From: Pseudomonas sp. AOB-7
GTDB lineage: Bacteria; Pseudomonadota; Gammaproteobacteria; Pseudomonadales; Pseudomonadaceae
Assembly (NCBI RefSeq): GCF_003696305.1
Contig: NZ_RFFK01000001.1
Location: 248,001-312,000 of the forward strand
DNA: 64,000 nt
Direction: 5' to 3'
Shown: one piece after another, positions 59,446 to 64,000 of the stretch
Layout: each line of letters starts with the position of its first letter
How positions within the stretch are numbered: the first letter of the stretch is position 1
Translations under genes and position numbers: made by a program
The notes under the pieces: generated by a model
Told to the model about the DNA's origin: nothing
The model's input: only the letters and a program-made list of their open reading frames with translations
Databases searched by the model: none

Positions 59446-60342
59446 TCAGCCGCCAAGCAAGGGCGAATCGGCCGGCAGGTGCAGGCGCAACGCCGCGGCT
59501 TCCGCGCGAAAGCGCAGGCCGCGGCTCTCCAGCGGCTCGCCGTCGAGATTGAGGTCGAGCCCTTCGGCCGCCTCCACCTCCAGCCAGGGCACGCGGGCGC
59601 CGATGGCCACGCTCTGCAGGCCGTTGATGCCGCCGGACAGCAGCGTAGCGAGGGTGCCGACCACATCCTGCGCCGCCGGCACTATGCACACGTCGAGCAG
59701 GCCGTCGTCGGCCAGGGCATCGGGGCACAGCAGGTGGCCGCCGCCGGCCTGCCGGCCGTTGCCGATGCCCAGGGCGAGAAAGTCGCCCTCCCAGGCGAAA
59801 CCCGGCGCCTGGAAACGACCGAAGGCCGAACGCACCTCGGAAAAGCGGCTGAGCCCGGTGAGGAAATAGGCGGCGCCACCGAGCACCTTCTTCAGTTCCT
59901 CCGAGGTATTGGCGGTGACGTTGGAGCCGAAACCGCCGGTGGCCATATTGAGAAAGGCGCGCTCGCCGGCCAGGCCCAGGTCCACCGGACGCGGCTCTCG
60001 CTCCAGCAGCGCCAGCGCCTCGGCCGGCGCCAGCGGCACACCGGCGGCGCGGGCGAAGTCGTTGGCGGTGCCCAGCGGCAGCAGCGCCAGGCTGGCACCG
60101 CCACCGGCCCGGTGCAGGGCCTCGGCGACATCGCGCAGGGTGCCGTCGCCGCCGCCGGCGATCAGGGTCGGGTAGCCGGCCGCCAGCCCCTCGGCGACCA
60201 GGCGCTCGCCATCGCCGCCCTCCCAGGTCAGGCGCACCGCTAGGTCCCAGCCCTGCTCGCGCAGATCGGCCACCGCCGCCCTCACCTCCTCGTTCAACGC
60301 CTGCTTGCCATGCAGGATCAACCAGGCCTTGCGCTCGCGCAT
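59446..60342 (-). CDS. yegS: Lipid kinase of the YegS/diacylglycerol-kinase family
   Basis: 298 aa. Nucleotide-binding GGGDGT at 63-68 in LIAGGGDGTLRDVAEAL, and LPLGTANDFARAAG, both markers of the DAGK catalytic fold. E. coli YegS phosphorylates phosphatidylglycerol; the substrate here is inferred from family. A strong AAGGAGG is 7 nt before the ATG of MRERKAWLILHG. Confidence 0.92.
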   Translation of the reverse strand: MRERKAWLILHGKQALNEEVRAAVADLREQGWDLAVRLTWEGGDGERLVAEGLAAGYPTLIAGGGDGTLRDVAEALHRAGGGASLALLPLGTANDFARAAGVPLAPAEALALLEREPRPVDLGLAGERAFLNMATGGFGSNVTANTSEELKKVLGGAAYFLTGLSRFSEVRSAFGRFQAPGFAWEGDFLALGIGNGRQAGGGHLLCPDALADDGLLDVCIVPAAQDVVGTLATLLSGGINGLQSVAIGARVPWLEVEAAEGLDLNLDGEPLESRGLRFRAEAAALRLHLPADSPLLGG

Positions 60343-60399
60343 CGCAGTCCTCCTTGAAAGGGATCGGCAACAGCCTACTGGCTGCTTGCCCGACAAACA

Positions 60400-60431
60400 T
60401 ATCTAATTAATAGATACTTATGTCGTATTAT
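60400..60431 (+). promoter_or_regulatory. AT-rich region with inverted repeat and candidate -10 before pirin gene
   Basis: TATCTA-ATTAA-TAGATA (60400-60416), a perfect 6-bp inverted repeat, lies where the -35 of a candidate -10 TATTAT (60426-60431) would be. The region from about 60398 to 60474 is distinctly AT-rich against its GC-rich surroundings. Operator function is inferred. Confidence 0.45.
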
Positions 60432-60519
60432 TTGCGCTTTTAAATCGATCAGATCAAATAGATCATGCCGCCATCGACGTTGCACGGGACTAGGCCCGGG
60501 CACTACCGGAGGATTTGCC

Positions 60520-61218
60520 ATGATCGAAGTACGCCCCTTTGCACAGCTCGGCGCCGCCCAGCACGGCTGGCTGAATGCCCGTCACCACTTCTCCTTCGCC
60601 GAGTACCACGACCCCGCACGGATGAACTGGGGCCGCCTGCGGGTGTGGAACGACGACGAGATCGCCCCGCAGTCGGGCTTCCCGCCGCACCCGCACCGCG
60701 ACATGGAGATCATCACCTACGTGCGCCAGGGTGCGATCACCCATCAGGACAACCTGGGCAACCAGGGCCGTACCGAGGCCGGCGACGTGCAGGTGATGAG
60801 CGCCGGCACCGGCATCGCCCACAGCGAATACAACCTGGAGGACGAGACCACCAAGATCTTCCAGATCTGGATCCAGCCGAACCAGGCCGGGCTGCCGCCG
60901 TCCTGGGGGGCCAAGCCGTTCCCCAAAGGCGACCGCTCCGGAGCCTTCGTCACCCTGGCCAGCGGCTACGAGGAAGATGCCGACGCCCTGCGCATCCGCA
61001 CCGATGCGCGCCTGGTGGCGGCCACGATCAAGGCCGGAGAAAGCGCCGAGTACAGCCTGCAGCCGGGTCGCAAGGCCTATCTGGTGGGCGCCAGCGGCGC
61101 CTTCAGGGTCAACGGCGTGGCGGCCCAGGCACGTGACGGCGTGGCCATCGCCGATGAAACGCTGATCCGCGTCGAGGCGCAGGAAGACAGCGAGATCGTG
61201 CTGGTGGATGTCGCCTGA
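60520..61218 (+). CDS. Pirin family protein
   Basis: 232 aa, bicupin fold. Begins MIEVRPFAQLGAAQHGWLNARHHFSF. The iron ligands are in place: H57 and H59 in FPPHPHRDME, H101 and E103 in GTGIAHSEYN. Bacterial pirins can act as quercetin dioxygenases or as regulators of pyruvate metabolism; the role here is unknown. GGAGG is 7 nt before the ATG. Single-gene transcription unit by its own terminator. Confidence 0.92.
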   Translation: MIEVRPFAQLGAAQHGWLNARHHFSFAEYHDPARMNWGRLRVWNDDEIAPQSGFPPHPHRDMEIITYVRQGAITHQDNLGNQGRTEAGDVQVMSAGTGIAHSEYNLEDETTKIFQIWIQPNQAGLPPSWGAKPFPKGDRSGAFVTLASGYEEDADALRIRTDARLVAATIKAGESAEYSLQPGRKAYLVGASGAFRVNGVAAQARDGVAIADETLIRVEAQEDSEIVLVDVA

Positions 61219-61228
61219 TGCCAAACCA

Positions 61229-61259
61229 ATCGCCCTCCGCTTAGGAGGGCGATCTTTTT
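61229..61259 (+). terminator. Rho-independent terminator of the pirin gene
   Basis: ATCGCCCTCC-GCTT-AGGAGGGCGAT stem (one mismatch allowed) followed by CTTTTTC, 10 nt after the pirin stop. Confidence 0.88.
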
Positions 61260-61268
61260 CTGTGGAAA

Positions 61269-61328
61269 GTAGCCCGGATGCAATCCGCGGAAGCGGCGTA
61301 CACGCCTCCCGGATTGCATCCGGGCTAC
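61269..61328. repeat. REP-type inverted pair with outward GTAG ends
   Basis: Perfect 19-bp inverted arms: GTAGCCCGGATGCAATCCG (61269-61287) and its complement (61310-61328), separated by 22 nt. Each arm is itself nearly palindromic (CCCGGAT-GCA-ATCCG). The GTAG tetranucleotides mark it as a REPIN-like unit. It lies between the pirin terminator and the kinase stop. Confidence 0.8.
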
Positions 61329-61338
61329 GAATAGCGCT

Positions 61339-62898
61339 TTACGCCGGGTAACCGGTGATCTTGCGAATGCGTTGGTAAAGCGGTTTGAGCTGACGGTACA
61401 TGCGCTGGTAGACCTGCCCGTAGAGCTGGTCGTAGGTGTGCTGCGCGGCCGGGTTGGGCTGGAACACCTGGCCAACGCGGGTCATGGCGGCGATGGCGCT
61501 CGGGTAATCCGGGTGCAGGCCCAGGCCCACCGCGCAATTGATCGCCGCGCCCAGGCCGCTGGTTTCGTACAGGTGCGGGCGCTCGGCCGGCAGGCCGAAG
61601 ATATCGGCGGTCAGCTGCATGGCCGCGTCGCTCTGCGAACCGCCGCCGGACACGCGCAGGCGCTCGATACGGGTGCCGGCGCGTTTCTCGATGCGCTCCT
61701 TGCCCTGGCGCAGGGCGTAGGCCAGGCCCTCGAGGATCGCCCGGTACAGGTGCGCGCGGGTGTGCACGTCGCCAAAGCCGATGATCGAACCCTTGGCCTC
61801 CAGCCCCGGCTCGCGGATGCCCGGCGTCCAGTAGGGTTGCAGCATCAGGCCCATGGAGCCGGGCGGCACGGCGTTGACCAGCTCGTCGAACAGCGCCTCG
61901 GGCGGCACGCCGAGGGCCTCGGCGCGCTGCATCTCGCGCAGGCCGAACTCGCGCTTGAACCAGCTGACCATCCAGAAGCCGCGGTAGATCATCACCTCGG
62001 TGTTGAAGTGATCCGGCAGCGCCGCCGGGTACGGCGGGATCAGCGCGATGGTTTCCAGGTAACGGCGGCGCGTGGTGTTGATGGTCGCAGTGGTGCCGTA
62101 GGACAGGCAGGCGGTGCCGGCGTCCAGCGCGCCGGATCCCAGCACTTCGCAGGCCTTGTCGGCGCCGGCGGCGATCAGCGGCAGGCCCTCGGGAATGCCG
62201 GTATGGCGGCTGGCGGAGGCGCTGATACTGCCCAGGCGCTCGCCCGGCTTGACCAGCTCCGGCAGTTGCTCGCGGCGCACGGCCAGCGCCTGCCATTTCC
62301 AGTCGCCCAGCGCGGCCCAGCGCAGGCGCTTGTAGTCGAACGGCAGGTAGGCCACGCAGCTGCTGGTGGAATCGACGAAGCGACCACACAGGCGCTGGGT
62401 GAGAAAGCCCGACAGCAGCAGCACCTTGTGCGTGCGCGCGGCGACATCCGGCTGGTGCTGGGCGACCCAGTTGACCTCGGCCTGGCCGCGAAAGTGATCC
62501 ACCGCCTCCTCGGCCCGCGCCAGCTTGAACAGCCAGCCCCAGGGCCCCTTGATCCGCCCCTGCACCTCGGCGCGGCGCTGGTCGAGCCAGAGCATCGCCG
62601 GGCGCAGCGGCGCGCCCTGCTCATCGACATGGATGATGCTGCCACGCTGGGTGGTCACCGCTACGCCCTTGATCAGGCGACGGTCGATATCCACCTGCTG
62701 CCACAGCAGCCGGCAGGCCTCGCCGAGGCTGGCCCAGTAGTATTCCGGGTCCTGCTCGGCCCAGCCCGGCTGGCTGGAGAAATAGGGATCGAGCTCCACC
62801 TTACCCTTGGCCAGCAGGTTGCCCTGGGTATCGAACAGCAGCGCACGCACGCTCTGGGTGCCGTTGTCGATGCTCAGCAGGTAGCTTGGTTCGCTCAA
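61339..62898 (-). CDS. FGGY-family carbohydrate kinase, substrate unknown
   Basis: 519 aa. N-terminal FGGY signature YLLSIDNGTQSVRALLFD with ATP-site residues, MLWLDQRRAEV, GADKACEVLGSGALDAGTAC in the middle and RVSGGGSQSDAAMQLTADIF in the C-terminal domain. The residues at the sugar site do not let me choose between glycerol, xylulose, erythritol or another polyol. It starts with TTG, 7 nt after AAGGA; the open frame upstream has no suitable ATG. Downstream partner of the GlpD-like gene, 117 nt away. Confidence 0.88.
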   Translation of the reverse strand: MSEPSYLLSIDNGTQSVRALLFDTQGNLLAKGKVELDPYFSSQPGWAEQDPEYYWASLGEACRLLWQQVDIDRRLIKGVAVTTQRGSIIHVDEQGAPLRPAMLWLDQRRAEVQGRIKGPWGWLFKLARAEEAVDHFRGQAEVNWVAQHQPDVAARTHKVLLLSGFLTQRLCGRFVDSTSSCVAYLPFDYKRLRWAALGDWKWQALAVRREQLPELVKPGERLGSISASASRHTGIPEGLPLIAAGADKACEVLGSGALDAGTACLSYGTTATINTTRRRYLETIALIPPYPAALPDHFNTEVMIYRGFWMVSWFKREFGLREMQRAEALGVPPEALFDELVNAVPPGSMGLMLQPYWTPGIREPGLEAKGSIIGFGDVHTRAHLYRAILEGLAYALRQGKERIEKRAGTRIERLRVSGGGSQSDAAMQLTADIFGLPAERPHLYETSGLGAAINCAVGLGLHPDYPSAIAAMTRVGQVFQPNPAAQHTYDQLYGQVYQRMYRQLKPLYQRIRKITGYPA

Positions 62899-63015
62899 GG
62901 TGTGATCCTTCTCGTTATACCTGTGGTTGCGCACATGGACCTGTATATCGGGGAATGTTCGGTGTGCATGGCCTAGGCGGCCCCGCGACACCCTGCGGGC
63001 CGGCGGTGATCCGGG

Positions 63016-64000
63016 TCATGGCAGGCTATAGCAGCGCCGCCACAGCGCCAGGTAGTCCGTCTCTTCCTGCTGCCAGCGCGCATCGTTCCAGCCCAGGCGC
63101 GGCTGGCACAGCGTGCGGATACGCGGCAGTTCGGCGTGCCCACCGCCCGCCAGCAGCAGGCCCAGGCGGGTACGGCGCAGCAGCAGGTCGTCCAGGTGCA
63201 GCACCAGCTCGCCCTCGGCGGCCCAGGCCAGTTCGGCCCAGAAGGTGTCGGTACCCGCGACGCAATCGCCGCCGATCTCGTCGATCAGACGCAACACCTC
63301 GCCCAGCTGGCGACCATGGCGACCGGCCAGGCGGCGCTGCTGCGCCGGGCTCAGGCCGGGCATGGGCGGGATCGACACCGGACGAAACACCGCCGTGCCG
63401 CGATCCTCCACCGGCTTGCCGACGAAGCCTGCACAGGCACTCAGCACCTCCAGCGCCAGCAGGCGGAAGGTGGTCAGCTTGCCGCCGGCCAGGGTCACGC
63501 TGCCCGGCTCGATCCACAGCGCATGCTCGCGCTTCTCGTCCGAGGGCTTGAGCCCCACGCTGCCATCGCCCACCACCGGGCGCACGCCGGCCCAGGTCGA
63601 CAGCACATCGCCGCGCGTCACCTCGGCGGTCGGGAACTGCTGGGCGCAGGCGGCCAGCAGGTAGTCGACCTCCTCCATGCTGATGGCCGCCTCGGCATCC
63701 AGATCGCCCGCATGATCCAGGTCGGTGGTGCCGATCACCGTCGCGCTCTCCCAGGGGAAGACGAATACCGGTCTTCCATCCGCGACGTGCATAAAACTGA
63801 AGGCATGTGCCACCGGCAGGCGCCAGCTGGGCAGCAGCAGATGGCTGCCGCGCAGCGGACGAATGCGGCCATTGCCCGGCTGGCGCAGGCGATCAGCCCA
63901 GGCGCCGGTGGCCTGGGCCACGGCACGGCTGCGCAGGCGGTAGCGGTTGCCCGTCTCGATATCCTCGGCGAGCACACCGACCACCTTGCCCGCCTCGCGC
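63016..64000 (-). CDS. Aerobic glycerol-3-phosphate dehydrogenase-like FAD oxidoreductase (5' end cut by window edge)
   Basis: About 328 C-terminal residues are present; the N-terminus lies beyond the right edge. GlpD features: ATGAWADRL, LRGSHLLLPSW, FVFPWESATVIGTTDLDH, and SVTLAGGKLTTFRLLA. The C-terminal domain ends with DLLLRRTRLGLLL. It oxidises a glycerol-3-phosphate-type substrate at the membrane, passing electrons to quinone. It is upstream of the FGGY kinase gene on the same strand, so the two may act in one pathway. A separate main glpD would be expected elsewhere in the genome. Confidence 0.9.
   Translation of the reverse strand, partial: REAGKVVGVLAEDIETGNRYRLRSRAVAQATGAWADRLRQPGNGRIRPLRGSHLLLPSWRLPVAHAFSFMHVADGRPVFVFPWESATVIGTTDLDHAGDLDAEAAISMEEVDYLLAACAQQFPTAEVTRGDVLSTWAGVRPVVGDGSVGLKPSDEKREHALWIEPGSVTLAGGKLTTFRLLALEVLSACAGFVGKPVEDRGTAVFRPVSIPPMPGLSPAQQRRLAGRHGRQLGEVLRLIDEIGGDCVAGTDTFWAELAWAAEGELVLHLDDLLLRRTRLGLLLAGGGHAELPRIRTLCQPRLGWNDARWQQEETDYLALWRRCYSLP

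Noticed and set aside
60398..60474. AT-rich patch as a mark of a transferred island
   Set aside because: Only about 80 bp and confined to a promoter; flanking genes have ordinary composition.

Overview
The window is high-GC chromosomal core sequence from a Pseudomonas (Gammaproteobacteria). The evidence is the gene content and order: yceD-rpmF-plsX-fabD-fabG, rne, lexA-sulA preceded by psrA, the Na+-NQR operon, and mfd beside a long GAPDH. From memory the order follows the P. aeruginosa PAO1 stretch around PA2967-PA3025 almost gene for gene, but base-level differences and extra genes (a YkuD enzyme beside nagZ, a chalcone-isomerase-like protein beside gap) indicate another Pseudomonas species. 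I see no rRNA, tRNA, CRISPR array, insertion sequence, integrase or prophage, and no broken gene. Coding density is very high, and three genes or features are cut by or close to the window edges (fabG on the left, a glpD-like gene on the right).

Layout. 1-3.5 kb: fatty-acid and phospholipid start genes with ribosomal protein L32 (minus strand). 3.6-6.8 kb: maf, then sppA, a Gph-like phosphatase and rluC. 6.85-10.5 kb: rluC/rne divergent promoters, a leader of about 515 nt, and RNase E. 10.5-17.5 kb: an envelope operon read leftwards (comEC, exbB, exbD, lpxK, a Trm112-like protein, kdsB, a tyrosine phosphatase, murB). 17.6-23.1 kb: a DUF2062 protein, the lipoprotein exporter lolC-lolD-lolE, a PilZ protein and a GDPD phosphodiesterase. 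23.3-31.9 kb: sthA, nqrM, apbE and nqrFEDCBA, a complete sodium-pumping NADH dehydrogenase with its two maturation factors. 32.2-38.4 kb: CHI-like protein, long GAPDH, mfd, csiV. 38.5-42.9 kb: mtiP, nagZ, a signal-less YkuD enzyme, psrA, lexA, sulA. 43-50.3 kb: two small uncharacterised proteins, topA, a DUF1653 protein and fadBA. 50.8-60.3 kb: a secreted protein, a universal stress protein, an uncharacterised protein, an ABC-F ATPase, slt, a MOSC protein, a DUF1499 lipoprotein, cheV and a YegS-type lipid kinase. 60.5-64 kb: pirin, a sugar/polyol kinase of the FGGY family and a GlpD-like dehydrogenase.

How it fits together. Several blocks are functional units: murein recycling (nagZ plus the YkuD enzyme), sodium-motive respiration with flavin insertion (nqr, apbE, nqrM), the SOS switch (lexA-sulA behind two LexA boxes), and fatty-acid sensing (psrA behind two operators, and a matching site in front of fadBA). 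Nothing here is an obvious new system. The most worthwhile leads are the cytosolic YkuD enzyme in the nagZ operon, the shared start codons of the MOSC and DUF1499 genes, promoters predicted to give leaderless or nearly leaderless rluC and yceD transcripts, the long rne leader, the unassigned kinase/dehydrogenase pair, and REP-type palindromes.
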